Positions 17,048 through 25,885 of a stretch of 64,000 bases of DNA are shown here, in pieces. Position 1 is the stretch's first letter; every line of letters starts with the position of its first letter. The notes under the pieces were generated by a model that saw nothing but the letters and a program-made list of their open reading frames with translations, ran no database searches and was not told where the DNA came from. The DNA is taken from NCBI GenBank assembly GCA_029573725.1, contig JAKQDQ010000041.1, positions 1 through 64,000 of the forward strand, given 5' to 3'. Position numbers and translations under genes: made by a program. This DNA comes from Verrucomicrobiota bacterium. Its GTDB lineage: Bacteria; Verrucomicrobiota; Verrucomicrobiia; Limisphaerales; JADLHS01.

Positions 17048-18145
17048 ATGAATGTTGAACGCGCATCCGCTCCCATGGAAATCAGTGCCACCATCCCAGC
17101 GGAGGAATGGAATCGGTTCCTGGAGTCGGTGCCGGACAGCCACCATTTGCAGACGACCTACTGGGCGGAATTGAAGTCCTTGGCGCATTGGGAAGCCGAC
17201 CGGCTTGCGGTGGTGCAGGCGGACCGGATCGTGGCGGGATTGCAACTGCTGCATCGTCACGTTGCGCGCGTGGGGCGCGTGGGCTATGTGCCTCGCGGAC
17301 CGGTGTTTGCCAGCGGGCAGGAGCACCTGTCCCGGCCGCTGTTGCAGGCGTTGTGGGAACTCGCGGGGAAACGGCGATTGCGCTACCTGACGGTTCAACC
17401 GCCGCGCGGATGCGCGGATTTTGTGCGGGAATTGCCCGGGCACGGATTCACCGCCACTCCCTTTCAAGTCGCGCCCACAGCCACGGTGTTGATTGACCTG
17501 CAACAGCCGCCCGAGGCGTTGCGGGCGCGCATGAACTCCAGTTGTCGCCGGGCCCTCCGCAAGGCGGAAGCCAGCGGATTGCGTGTCCGCAGCGGATCGG
17601 CTGCGGATCTGCCCGCCTTTCACGCGCTCTTGATCGCCAGTGCGAAACGTCATGGCTTCACCCCGCGCGGTTTGGAATATTACGAGCGGATGTGGCGGGT
17701 GTTCGCCGCCACCAATGATATTGTGTTGTTCCTCGCTGAACTGGACGGGGAGACGGTGGCCGGCGAATTGGACGTCGCCTTCGGTGACACTCTCGTCTCG
17801 AAACGCGCGGGTTGGTCCGGCAAACATCCCAAACTTCACCCCAACGAACTGGTGGTGTGGACCGCCATGAATTGGGCCCGTGAGCAGGGGCTCAAATTTT
17901 ATGACATGGAAGGATTCGATCCCGGGTTGGCCCGCAAAGTGGTCAGTGGGGCGGCGGTGACCGCGGCCGACAAGTTGACCCATCACTGGTTCAAGCTGGG
18001 GTTTGGCGGACAGGTTGTCCTGCTGCCGGACAATTACGAAATAGTGCGTCTCCCGGTCGTGGGGGCCCTTCATCGGGTCGTATGGGGACGATGGCTGAGT
18101 CTGGGGCTGAAACGCGAGTTGCTGAGGCGGGCAGGATTGTTGTGA
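17048..18145 (+). CDS. FemAB/GNAT-like aminoacyl- or acyltransferase, copy 1
   Basis: 365 residues, predicted cytoplasmic. The arrangement fits the FemAB/FemX superfamily (two GNAT folds): an N-terminal half with HHLQTTYWAELKSL and GYVPRGPVF, then a second half with RRALRKAEASGLRVRSG near residue 167, FLAELDGETVAGELDVAFG, a KLHPNELVVWTAMNWA segment and GLKFYDMEGFDP followed by HWFKLGFGG. The last motifs correspond to the conserved RPNELLQW...KxYDMxG...FKxxFG pattern of the family. Members add amino acids to peptidoglycan precursors; others occur in exopolysaccharide/PEP-CTERM loci, so the acceptor is unknown. I chose ATG 17048 because the similarity begins just after it; a further ATG lies 27 bp downstream. 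A paralogue follows 100 bp downstream. Confidence 0.8.
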   Translation: MNVERASAPMEISATIPAEEWNRFLESVPDSHHLQTTYWAELKSLAHWEADRLAVVQADRIVAGLQLLHRHVARVGRVGYVPRGPVFASGQEHLSRPLLQALWELAGKRRLRYLTVQPPRGCADFVRELPGHGFTATPFQVAPTATVLIDLQQPPEALRARMNSSCRRALRKAEASGLRVRSGSAADLPAFHALLIASAKRHGFTPRGLEYYERMWRVFAATNDIVLFLAELDGETVAGELDVAFGDTLVSKRAGWSGKHPKLHPNELVVWTAMNWAREQGLKFYDMEGFDPGLARKVVSGAAVTAADKLTHHWFKLGFGGQVVLLPDNYEIVRLPVVGALHRVVWGRWLSLGLKRELLRRAGLL

Positions 18146-18245
18146 GGGAAACGGCGAATTGCTACGGCTTTGAGCGGTTGAATTCCTGTCATGACCGGCA
18201 GTTTGTTGATAACTGAAACTTACAACGGCATGTATTTTGCACGTC

Positions 18246-19400
18246 ATGAGGCTGATGGCTACCTCACCTGAGTCGGGTGACATTCCCAATGCGGACGGTT
18301 TGGGGAGATGGACTACGGTCCTCTCCCTCAACCCCATCACCGATTCGCGTTGGCAGAGGGAACTGGCCAAGCACGACCAGGCGACAGTCTTCCATACCGC
18401 CGCCTGGGCGCGTGTGCTGCAGGCCACCTACGGCTTTCAACCGCTATATCTGAGCCTCCCGACCGACCGCGGCCAAGATGCGCTGCTTCCGCTCATGGAA
18501 GTCCGCCGGCTCCGCGGTGGCCTCAAGGCCGTTTCGCTTCCGTTTACGGACAGTTGCGCACTGCTGCTTCCGGCCGGCGAAGGCCGACCCGACCCCTCCG
18601 CCCTGCAGGCCCGATCCGTTCGACCAGACGCTCCCCTCGGCTCGACGTTCCTGCGCCAGGTCCGTTCCCTCGCCGGGGAGCGCCGGTGGCGCAGCCTCGA
18701 GCTGCGATTGGGACTCGCGGAGCGCGCGGGCGAAGCCGCCTCGGTCCGCTTCTACAACCATGTCATTCCACTGGAGTCCACGGATGCGGCCCAACTGACC
18801 GCTTTACGGCCTGCGGTTCGCCGTTGCCTGAAGAACTGTCAATCGAGCCCGCTCCAGATCACGGTTGGCGCGAGCCTGGAAATGTCCCAGCACTACTACA
18901 CGCTGCATTGCCTGACGCGACGACGACAGGGCGCGCCTCCGCAACCGTGGAAGTTTTTCCGCAATATTCATCAGGAAATCCTCGCGCACGGCATGGGCTA
19001 TGTGGTGCTGGCTTCACTGGGATGCCGTCCGGTTGCCGGCGCCGTGTTTCTGCATTACGGCCGGCAGGCCGCCTACAAGTTCGGAGCCTCGGACCATGCG
19101 TTTCAGAGCCTGCGCCCCAACCACGGGGTGATGTGGACCGGCATTCGGCACGCAGCGCGATTGGGCTGTGTCACGCTGGACCTCGGCCGCACCTCCATCG
19201 AGAACCACGGGTTGCAGCGTTTTAAGAACGGCTGGGGAGCGTTGGAAACCACCCAGGTGTATCATTGCCTGAATCTGGTCACCAACCGCTGGCAAGCCGC
19301 GCCGGATCGGACCTCCGGCTGGCAGACCATGGTGTTTGCGCATCTGCCCTTGTGGGCCAACCGCTGGCTGGGGCGGCTGCTGTACCGGTACGTCGCGTAG
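18246..19400 (+). CDS. FemAB/GNAT-like protein, copy 2
   Basis: 384 residues of the same superfamily as the preceding gene but strongly diverged from it. Recognisable parts are VFHTAAWARVLQATYGFQPLYL near the N terminus (the family's WxxxL pattern), a central acyltransferase-like region, VVLASLGCRPVAGAVFLHYG and YKFGASDHAFQSLRPNHGVM, then GCVTLDLGRTSIENHGLQRF and FKNGWGALE. These are the marks of the FemAB/BioF2-like acetyltransferase proteins that NCBI often labels GNAT family in PEP-CTERM-containing organisms. Substrate unknown. A TTG at 18237 is in frame but ATG 18246 is a better start. The 100-bp gap after copy 1 has no obvious terminator, so the two may form an operon. Confidence 0.75.
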   Translation: MRLMATSPESGDIPNADGLGRWTTVLSLNPITDSRWQRELAKHDQATVFHTAAWARVLQATYGFQPLYLSLPTDRGQDALLPLMEVRRLRGGLKAVSLPFTDSCALLLPAGEGRPDPSALQARSVRPDAPLGSTFLRQVRSLAGERRWRSLELRLGLAERAGEAASVRFYNHVIPLESTDAAQLTALRPAVRRCLKNCQSSPLQITVGASLEMSQHYYTLHCLTRRRQGAPPQPWKFFRNIHQEILAHGMGYVVLASLGCRPVAGAVFLHYGRQAAYKFGASDHAFQSLRPNHGVMWTGIRHAARLGCVTLDLGRTSIENHGLQRFKNGWGALETTQVYHCLNLVTNRWQAAPDRTSGWQTMVFAHLPLWANRWLGRLLYRYVA

Positions 19401-19529
19401 CCTTCGCCCTCGCGCTCCTGTCGTTTAATGCGGACAAATGCCGCAGGCGGGCGGATCCCGGCGCGGCGGATTCCGCGCCGGGATCATGAATTCCTTTTGC
19501 CCGCCCCCGCGCCGGCGTATGCTCGGAGC

Positions 19530-21263
19530 ATGGATTTGACGCCTTTTGGTCGGTTGCCCCCGTTCCAACCGCGCCAGTTCATCCCCGCAGATTTCAGCTG
19601 CACCGATTGGAAGCAAATTGCGCCGTGGTTTGCCGCGCTGGAGCGGCGCGGCGCGCAGGCGAAAACCCCGCATGAACTCGAAGCGGTCCTGCGGGCATGG
19701 AGTGAATTGAGCGCGGCCCTGGACGAGGAAGGGGCGCGCCGCTACATCGCGATGACCTGCCACACGGACCATCCGGAGGCCGAACAGCGCTACCTGCATT
19801 TTGTGGAGCAGATCGAACCGCACCTCAAAGCGCGGCAGTTCCAGTTCGAACGCGCCTGTGTTCAGCACCCGCAGCGGCGGCATTTGCCGGCGTCGCGTTA
19901 CGCGGTGCTGCTCCGCGACCTGCAAAACCGGGTGGCGCTGTTTCGTGAGGAAAATGTCGCGTTGGAAACCGAGGAAACCAGGCTGGGACAGCAGTATCAA
20001 AAGTTGAGCGGGTCGCTTACGGTGTCGTTCCGAGGCGCGGAACATACGCTGGTGGCCATGGGCAAATTTCTGGAGGAGCCGGACCGGCCTCTGCGGCAGC
20101 AGGCCTGGGAACTCGTGGCGCAACGCCGCCTGGCCGAGGCCGGGACTTTTGAGTCCCAGTTGGACCGGCTGGTGGAACTGCGCCAGCAGATCGCGCATAA
20201 TGCCGGCTTCGCCAATTATCGCGATTACGCGTTTCGCGCCAGGGGCCGCTTCGATTATACCCCGCAGCACTGTTTCGATTTTCACGAGGCTGTGGCCCGC
20301 ACGGTTGTGCCGCTCCTGCGGGAACTCCAGGCGCAGCGCCGCCAACAACTCGGGCTGGCCACACTGCGCCCCTGGGACCTGGCCGTGGACCCTTTGCAGC
20401 GTCCTCCCTTGAAACCCTTTTCCAGCGTGGAGGAACTGGTGGCGCGCACCCAACAGATTTTTGACCGGCTCGATCCGCACCTGGCCGCCGGTTTCCAGGA
20501 GTTGCGCAGCGCCGGATTGCTTGACTTGGCAAACCGGAAAGGCAAGGCCCCCGGCGGTTACCAATCCACCCTGAACGAGGCCCGGCTGCCGTTTATCTTC
20601 ATGAACGCCGTCGGCCAAAAGCGTGACGTGGAGGTGCTGCTGCACGAAGCGGGACACGCTTTTCACGCCCTGGCAACCCGGTCCGAGGACCTCCTCCCCT
20701 ACCGCAGCGCCCCGATTGAATTTTGTGAGGTCGCCTCCATGAGCATGGAGTTGCTCGGCAATGAATGCATTGACGTGTTTTACCAGGGCGAGGCCATCCG
20801 GCGCGCGCGCATTGAACACCTGGAAAGCATCATCAGTGTGCTGGGCTGGGTAGCCACGGTGGACGCATTTCAACACTGGCTTTACACCCACCCGGGACAC
20901 ACCCGGGGCCGCCGCGGCGCCGCCTGGAATGAATTGATGGATCGTTTTGGCGGTGACGTGGATTGGAGCGGCTGGACTGCGGCGCGTACGCACCTGTGGC
21001 ATCGCCAGTTGCACATCTTTCTGCACCCATTTTACTACATCGAGTATGGCATCGCGCAACTGGGCGCATTGCAGGTGTGGGCCAATGCCCGGCGTGACCG
21101 GCCGCAGGCGCTGCGCGCCTACCGGGCCGCGCTCGGCCTGGGCGGTTCACGCCCGCTCCCCGAGCTGTTTGCCGCCGCCGGGTGCCGTTTCCAGTTTGAC
21201 GCCCCTGTGCTTGAACCGCTCATGAACTTGGTGCGGGACGAGCTGGCAAAACTTCGGAATTAA
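19530..21263 (+). CDS. M3-family oligoendopeptidase (PepF-like zinc metalloprotease)
   Basis: 577 residues, within the usual 550-600 of oligoendopeptidase F. It hydrolyses short peptides in the cytoplasm. The zinc site is HEAGHAFH with His372, Glu373 and His376. The third ligand is expected in EFCEVASMSMELLGNE about 25 residues later, as in M3 peptidases. Upstream are the long helical substrate-binding region (QQYQKLSGSLTVSF, HNAGFANYRDYAF) and LPFIFMNAVGQKRDVEVLLH. The C-terminal ARTHLWHRQLHIFLHPFYYI and YGIAQLGALQ segments match the family's conserved end. No signal peptide. The frame extends to 19428, but ATG 19530 is the natural start. Confidence 0.92.
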   Translation: MDLTPFGRLPPFQPRQFIPADFSCTDWKQIAPWFAALERRGAQAKTPHELEAVLRAWSELSAALDEEGARRYIAMTCHTDHPEAEQRYLHFVEQIEPHLKARQFQFERACVQHPQRRHLPASRYAVLLRDLQNRVALFREENVALETEETRLGQQYQKLSGSLTVSFRGAEHTLVAMGKFLEEPDRPLRQQAWELVAQRRLAEAGTFESQLDRLVELRQQIAHNAGFANYRDYAFRARGRFDYTPQHCFDFHEAVARTVVPLLRELQAQRRQQLGLATLRPWDLAVDPLQRPPLKPFSSVEELVARTQQIFDRLDPHLAAGFQELRSAGLLDLANRKGKAPGGYQSTLNEARLPFIFMNAVGQKRDVEVLLHEAGHAFHALATRSEDLLPYRSAPIEFCEVASMSMELLGNECIDVFYQGEAIRRARIEHLESIISVLGWVATVDAFQHWLYTHPGHTRGRRGAAWNELMDRFGGDVDWSGWTAARTHLWHRQLHIFLHPFYYIEYGIAQLGALQVWANARRDRPQALRAYRAALGLGGSRPLPELFAAAGCRFQFDAPVLEPLMNLVRDELAKLRN

Positions 21264-21282
21264 AACCGGCCAGGGCGGCCGG
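21258..21282 (-). terminator. Intrinsic terminator for the minus-strand 21302-21904 gene
   Basis: CCGGCC (21266-21271) pairs with GGCCGG (21277-21282) around a 5-nt loop. On the minus strand this is followed by TTTTAATT (21265-21258). The T-tract overlaps the last codons of the convergent M3 peptidase gene. Confidence 0.6.
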
Positions 21283-21301
21283 CGGACCATGCTCCCCGCC
21301 A

Positions 21302-21904
21302 TCAAACACGCGGACGCCCGCGCCGGGTGGTTTTGAACAGCTCCAACTGGGGGCCCTTGAAAAAATCGTAGTTCTTCAAAATCCGGATCGTCTGCAGCAG
21401 ATCGGACTTCTGGTAATTGCGGTTCACCCCCACCGACTGGACCAGGTCGGCGAGCAGGGTGCGAAACGGGATGACCGCATCCACCCCCCGGCTGCGGAGC
21501 AGGAGGATGCTTTTCTCCCGGGCCTCCGCGGAATGGGGCAGGGTGGGCACGATCAGAATTTTCCAGGGCGTCCCGTTCAAACCGAACGTCCGGGCGGCGC
21601 GCTGGAACACCTTGGGGCTTACGAAACGAAAAATCCCGGGAGCTCCCGCCAGGCGCGCCGGGCTGAACGTCTCCGTGTGCCAGCCCTTGACGACCACAAT
21701 GGCGCGTGTGATGCCCGCCAAATCGGCGGAAGTCAGGATGAAAGGCGGGGCGGTTTCACATGGCGTCGCCAGGGGGTTGAACACGTAAAAATCAATGTCC
21801 TCCGTCTCGCGCTGGGTAGGGGTGACGTATTTGCGTTGTTGCCGCACCAGAAACTGGTGCAGCTCAAAATATTCGCGCACGATGCTTTCACTGACGGCGC
21901 TCAT
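21302..21904 (-). CDS. Conserved hypothetical protein downstream of aroB
   Basis: 200 residues, no signal peptide or membrane segment. I do not recognise the family. The protein looks like a mixed alpha/beta domain: a helical N terminus (SIVREYFELHQFLVRQQRKY), a strand-rich middle (RAIVVVKGWHTETFSP, PWKILIVPTLPHSAEAREKS) and a region ending VDAVIPFRTLLADLVQSVGV, then NYQKSDLLQTIRILKNYDFF with a basic tail (KTTRRGRPRV). The overall pattern suggests a nuclease- or Rossmann-like regulator, but that is a guess. It follows aroB by 87 bp on the same strand and is ended by a hairpin terminator, so the two are likely one transcription unit. Confidence 0.75.
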   Translation of the reverse strand: MSAVSESIVREYFELHQFLVRQQRKYVTPTQRETEDIDFYVFNPLATPCETAPPFILTSADLAGITRAIVVVKGWHTETFSPARLAGAPGIFRFVSPKVFQRAARTFGLNGTPWKILIVPTLPHSAEAREKSILLLRSRGVDAVIPFRTLLADLVQSVGVNRNYQKSDLLQTIRILKNYDFFKGPQLELFKTTRRGRPRV

Positions 21905-21991
21905 GGGACGTAACGAGGTCGGTGGCCCGGCCGGCCCGTGGGCGGGATGGGCGGTTCAAAACCGCGCGGAGCGGCGGCTGGCGGGTGGGGA

Positions 21992-23080
21992 TTACGCATG
22001 AGACGTCAACAGCGCTGCTAGATCCGGCGCGGGGACGGGCCGCCCCCAGGCGGCCTTTCCGATGCGGGAGGCCAGTACGAACCGGATTTCCCCGTTGCGC
22101 ACTTTCTTGTCCAGTTGCATTGCCGCCAGCAATCGGCGGCGGGCGGGCGCCGTCAAGCGCACCGTGGTGGGCAGCCCCGCGCGTTTGAGGAGCGCGGTGA
22201 TGCGGGCGGTGTCCGCCGCCGGCAGACTGCTGAATTGCTCGGACAATCTGGCGGCGGCGACCTGGCCAATGGCAATCGCCTCGCCGTGCAGATACGCGCC
22301 ATAGTGCGAAATGGCTTCGAGCCCGTGACCGATGGTGTGGCCGAAATTCAGGATGGCACGCAGTCCGCTTTCGGTTTCGTCCTGGCTCACCACCGCCGCT
22401 TTGATCTCGCAGCACCGGGCGATGACGGGCGCCAGGGTGGCAGCCCGCCGCTGCAAAATCTGGGGCAGATCCCGCTCCAGCCGCTGAAAGAACCGCGCAT
22501 CGTAGATGATGCCGTATTTGATCACCTCGGCCAGACCGGCGCGCAATTGGCGCAAGGGCAGGGTGTGCAGAACCGCCAGATCACAGAGCACCAACCGGGG
22601 TTGATGAAAGGCCCCGACCAGATTTTTCCCCGCCGGCAGATTCACCCCGGTTTTCCCCCCCACTGAACTGTCCACTTGCGCCAGGAGGGTGGTGGGCACC
22701 TGCACCAGCGGCAGCCCGCGCAGGTAGGTGGCCGCCACAAACCCGGCCAGATCACCCACCACACCGCCACCCAGGGCGACGACAAACGAGTGGCGCTCGA
22801 GCCGGTGCGCCGCCAGACGACGATAACAACTCTGCGCGGATTTCAGACTCTTGGCGGTTTCCCCGGCAGGCACAACGATGAGCGCCGGATCAAAGCCGGC
22901 GCGCGAAAGTGAATTGTAGGCGGGCTTGGCATACCAGCGGCCCACGTGAGGATCGGTGATGAGGGCGCAGCGCCTTCCCAGCTTCAGACGCGCACATTCG
23001 ACTCCGAGCTTGCTGATCAATCCGGAGGCGATCTTGATGTCGTAACTGCGGCGACCTAGTGGAACTCTGACAATGCGCAC
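21992..23080 (-). CDS. aroB: 3-dehydroquinate synthase
   Basis: 362 residues, the usual length. Converts DAHP to 3-dehydroquinate, the second step of the shikimate pathway, using NAD and a divalent metal. Diagnostic motifs: GGGVVGDLAGFVAATYLRG (NAD binding and family signature), PTTLLAQVDSSVGGKTGVN, the metal-ligand region ELKAAVV-type sequence CEIKAAVVSQDE, and ILNFGHTIGHGLEA with metal-binding His residues. The start is GTG (23080), giving MRIVRVPLGRRSYDIKI, which matches family N termini; no in-frame ATG is available nearby. No other aro gene is adjacent. Confidence 0.95.
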   Translation of the reverse strand: MRIVRVPLGRRSYDIKIASGLISKLGVECARLKLGRRCALITDPHVGRWYAKPAYNSLSRAGFDPALIVVPAGETAKSLKSAQSCYRRLAAHRLERHSFVVALGGGVVGDLAGFVAATYLRGLPLVQVPTTLLAQVDSSVGGKTGVNLPAGKNLVGAFHQPRLVLCDLAVLHTLPLRQLRAGLAEVIKYGIIYDARFFQRLERDLPQILQRRAATLAPVIARCCEIKAAVVSQDETESGLRAILNFGHTIGHGLEAISHYGAYLHGEAIAIGQVAAARLSEQFSSLPAADTARITALLKRAGLPTTVRLTAPARRRLLAAMQLDKKVRNGEIRFVLASRIGKAAWGRPVPAPDLAALLTSHA

Positions 23081-23746
23081 GGGGGCAAGGATAAGCCCCA
23101 GGCCGGCACTGTCAAAGCGTCTTGTTCCGAAATGGCGTGCCGCGGTAGGAGGGAACGCAAGGGCTGTGCGGCAGGCGCGGGTGGCCGACTGACTCCGGCG
23201 CGCCGCCAGATCTTTTCATACCCTTTTGGCGGGATGCCGCGTTACTTCGGGCGCGAGATTGCGATGTTAAGAGCGTGGTTGGTTGGATCAAGCTCGACTC
23301 GTGCGTGAAGTTTCTTACCCGAGTTACGGTTGCTCAAGATGACACCGGCAGCGTTCGGGTTTGAAGTGTTGCGCCGAAGGATGAGGTGGCCCCTAAAATT
23401 GGATCAGAGGTTAAGATGGACTTTTGCCGGCGGGATCAGTCCGAATCCTGGAAAGTGGTTGTCGCGTGACTGCGCACCTGCGGGCTGCGGTCGCGAATCG
23501 ACAGTGAATAGGACGGCGCGACTGTTTGCTGGCGGCGGTGGAATCAGGTCCGGGGCTGGTGGTGGCAACGCCGCGAACCGTGCAGCAGTTGTCTCCGCAG
23601 CTGCTATTGAAAGCGATTGCGCCGGCGCTGGCATGTATTGCTGCGGATGATCTCGCGCCGTCACCGGCAATTCAAACCACGTCCACAGTTCAACCGGGGT
23701 GAGAACGCATCGTGCCGGGTGCGGGCCTGGCCTCGGGAACGACGGC
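23081..23746. other. Gene-free interval upstream of aroB
   Basis: About 670 bp without a credible gene on either strand. The promoter of aroB must lie at its left end. Around 23385-23410 a stretch reading GGTGGCCCCTAAAATTGGA resembles terminal sequences of some IS3-like elements, but no transposase remnant or partner inverted repeat was found. Base composition is slightly more mixed than in neighbouring genes. Confidence 0.5.
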
Positions 23747-23779
23747 AAAAAACAGGGCGGTCCGTCAACGGGGCCGCCC
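23747..23779 (-). terminator. Intrinsic terminator after the YceI-like gene
   Basis: GGGCGGTCC (23755-23763) pairs with GGGCCGCCC (23771-23779), nine pairs including one G-U, with a 7-nt loop. On the minus strand six T residues follow (23752-23747). It lies 23 bp past the stop codon. Confidence 0.85.
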
Positions 23780-23802
23780 GGCACAGGAACTGGCTGTTCA
23801 GC

Positions 23803-24465
23803 TCAAGAGGCTTTTTTCTTCTCGGCCAGGGTCCACTCGAACTTGATTTTCAGATCGTTGCCCACCTTGATGGTGGTCACCACAAGATTGATGGTGGGCG
23901 GTTGAATGTCGAAGTCGGACAGTTTGATGGGAGTGCTGCCGGCGATTGTGAGTTTGCCTTCCTTCTTTTCGATGGTAACCGGGAAGGTATTGGTGACGGT
24001 TTTGCCGGCAATGGCCAGCGTGCCGGTCGCGTCAAACTCCAACGGTCCGGTGGCGCCCGGCTGGGATTTTGGTTTCAAACTGATCAGCCGGTACTCAAAG
24101 CGTGGATGCTTGTCGGCCTTGACGGCTTTCTGCATGTTTTTGTCCTGCGCAGAATTTCCGCTGCGGTACGTGGCGGCCGGGAGGTTTGCCACGACAGTGG
24201 GGCTGGCCGCCGCACCTCCAGCCAGGGCGGATTCTGGAAATCCGGGGTCGGCCTCGATGTAGCCGCTGATGATCTTCGAGGTCATGGTCCAATCGTGGAT
24301 GGAGGACGTGCCATCAATCGCGCACGAACTGCCGCCGGGCACGGCTTCGTAGCGCACCAGGTCCTGCGCCGTGGCTCCTGCGAGGGCGGCGACAAGCAAA
24401 CAGATGGAGAGGCCCATGAACCGGGCTTTAGGAAATGAGAGGTTCACCGTTGGATTCGTTTTCAT
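23803..24465 (-). CDS. YceI-family periplasmic protein
   Basis: 220 residues with a signal peptide (hydrophobic GLSICLLVAALAGATA, cleavage probably before QDLVRY). The mature part follows the YceI lipocalin-like pattern: CAIDGTSSIHDWTMTSKIIS near the start, an internal ADKHPRFEYRLISLK segment, GTLAIAGKTVTNTFPVTIEK, and FDIQPPTINLVVTTIKVGND near the end. YceI proteins bind isoprenoid or other amphiphilic molecules; the ligand here is not known. The C terminus is basic (AEKKKAS). The ATG at 24465 starts the recognisable signal peptide; the frame is open further upstream without family similarity. Same strand as the ThuA gene, which lies about 200 bp upstream. Confidence 0.85.
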   Translation of the reverse strand: MKTNPTVNLSFPKARFMGLSICLLVAALAGATAQDLVRYEAVPGGSSCAIDGTSSIHDWTMTSKIISGYIEADPGFPESALAGGAAASPTVVANLPAATYRSGNSAQDKNMQKAVKADKHPRFEYRLISLKPKSQPGATGPLEFDATGTLAIAGKTVTNTFPVTIEKKEGKLTIAGSTPIKLSDFDIQPPTINLVVTTIKVGNDLKIKFEWTLAEKKKAS

Positions 24466-24664
24466 GATATTAATATTTCGAACTCGACACAAAATTGGAC
24501 GCAAAAATCAACTGATCATTCAACACGCACCGTCTGCGTTGGCGCAGGCGGCGACTGCCAATCCGGCGAAGCATAGCTTCCGAGGTTCGACGGCCGGTTT
24601 CAATCTGAAATAAATGCGTGGCTCCGGGCGGCGCGACCTTGCGAGCGGAGCGCGCAATTTCCCT

Positions 24665-25582
24665 TCAGTTTTGCAAATCACACGGGGCCAGACCCAGGGC
24701 CCATTGGATGCCCCCCAGAATGTGCTTCTGGTAGGCTTCGGCCACCACCGGTGCATTTTTGATTCCCCCCGGCTGGGCAGGGCTGTTGGGCTCCCAGACG
24801 TCTTCACGGTGTCCCAGCGAGGTGTAAAATACGCGGCCCTTGCCGTACAATTTTGCCCAGGCCACGGGATAGTGCCCGGGGGTCTTGTCGTTGGGATGTT
24901 TGTCGAGGGACAACAGATCACGCACCTTGTCCCGATCATAGTTTTTGAATTGATAAATTTCATCGAACACCGTCCAGGTTGGTGGCAGGTGGCGGCAGGC
25001 GGCGCAGGCGGGGTTGAGGTTGATGGCCTCCACCGAAACCTGCCGTCCATGCGTCTTAAATTCGCCGCCGAGCATCTCGATGAATGCAGGAAAGCCGTGA
25101 AAGGTGTCGGCGGCGGCGTGCATGCCGACGAAAGCCTTCCCGGCACGGATCCAAGCCAGGAATCCCGCCAGGTCGGGAATTGGGAGATCGCCGGTGGTAT
25201 TGGCAAAAATGACGGCATCGTAATTTTGCAACGCCGTCACGCTTAATTTTTCCGCAAGCACCGCCTGGACCGCCGCCTCGTATTTGGCCTTGTCCTGCTG
25301 GCCGTCAGCTCCCTTCAACTCGGGGGCGTTGGGGGAGACGCGGGCGTAGTCCACCGTGAACGAACCGCTTTGTGCGCCGAGCCGGGCAATGACCCTTTCC
25401 GCGGTCTCAATCGAGCTGTGTCGGAAGCCGGTCGTGGTGGTTACCACGAGTACCCGTTTCGGCGGCTGGCTCTGGGCGCAACAAGAAGGGGTGCGACAAC
25501 CCGAGACCAGGAAACCGAGGAGCAGGGTGACCACAAGAATGAGCGACGCAGGCATTCTGCGGCATGAGCGAGGAGTTTTCAT
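24665..25582 (-). CDS. ThuA-domain lipoprotein
   Basis: 305 residues. The N terminus has a basic head, a hydrophobic core (LILVVTLLLGF) and a lipobox-like LVSGC, so it is probably a lipoprotein in the cell envelope. The mature domain is ThuA-like (class I glutamine amidotransferase-like fold): KRVLVVTTTTGFRHSSIETA at the start, YDAVIFANTTGDLP, AWIRAGKAFVGMHAAADTFH with the characteristic GxHAAxD, and HPNDKTPGHYPVAWAKLYGK with GRVFYTSLGH near the end. ThuA-like proteins are abundant in Verrucomicrobia and Planctomycetes and are associated with sugar metabolism, but the activity of most is unproven. Five cysteines follow the lipobox region or lie in the middle (CAAC). Confidence 0.88.
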   Translation of the reverse strand: MKTPRSCRRMPASLILVVTLLLGFLVSGCRTPSCCAQSQPPKRVLVVTTTTGFRHSSIETAERVIARLGAQSGSFTVDYARVSPNAPELKGADGQQDKAKYEAAVQAVLAEKLSVTALQNYDAVIFANTTGDLPIPDLAGFLAWIRAGKAFVGMHAAADTFHGFPAFIEMLGGEFKTHGRQVSVEAINLNPACAACRHLPPTWTVFDEIYQFKNYDRDKVRDLLSLDKHPNDKTPGHYPVAWAKLYGKGRVFYTSLGHREDVWEPNSPAQPGGIKNAPVVAEAYQKHILGGIQWALGLAPCDLQN

Positions 25583-25885
25583 TTATGACGCGCCTAGCAT
25601 GCGCCGGTGCCACACCCGTTAGCGAGAAAAAATCCAGGAAAAAATCATCCCGGCCTCCCCCGGTGAGCCGTCGGCGCCGGCTCCCTCTGGAAAACCGGAC
25701 CACGGCATCTGGTCGAAGTTTGCGGTCGGAACGGCGGCCGGGCAGTCCGTCGACAGCCGGGTGGCGCCGGGGCGGGCCAAAAGATTTCCCCTTCGGACCG
25801 GGCTCCGGGTTTGACACTGCAAGGCGGCCAAGACTAATCTGCCGACCGCCTTCACGTGTGAACCTCGTGGGGCGCCAAACTATTT
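25583..25885. other. Intergenic region upstream of the pilus/secretion operon
   Basis: 303 bp between the divergent ThuA gene and the first ATPase gene. It should hold two promoters; only the plus-strand one (see 25811-25838) was recognised. No gene or repeat seen. Confidence 0.6.
25811..25838 (+). promoter_or_regulatory. Candidate sigma-70 promoter for the pilus/secretion operon
   Basis: Consensus -35 TTGACA (25811-25816), 16-bp spacer, -10-like ACTAAT (25833-25838), about 48 bp before the GTG start of the first ATPase gene. Sequence match only. Confidence 0.4.

Noticed and set aside
19425-21059. Minus-strand open frame of 544 codons opposite the M3 peptidase
   Set aside because: Antisense shadow of a gene with a confirmed HEAGH zinc motif.
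23404-23784. Minus-strand 126-codon Pro/Ala-rich open frame
   Set aside because: It runs through the YceI terminator, has no ribosome-binding site and is of low complexity.
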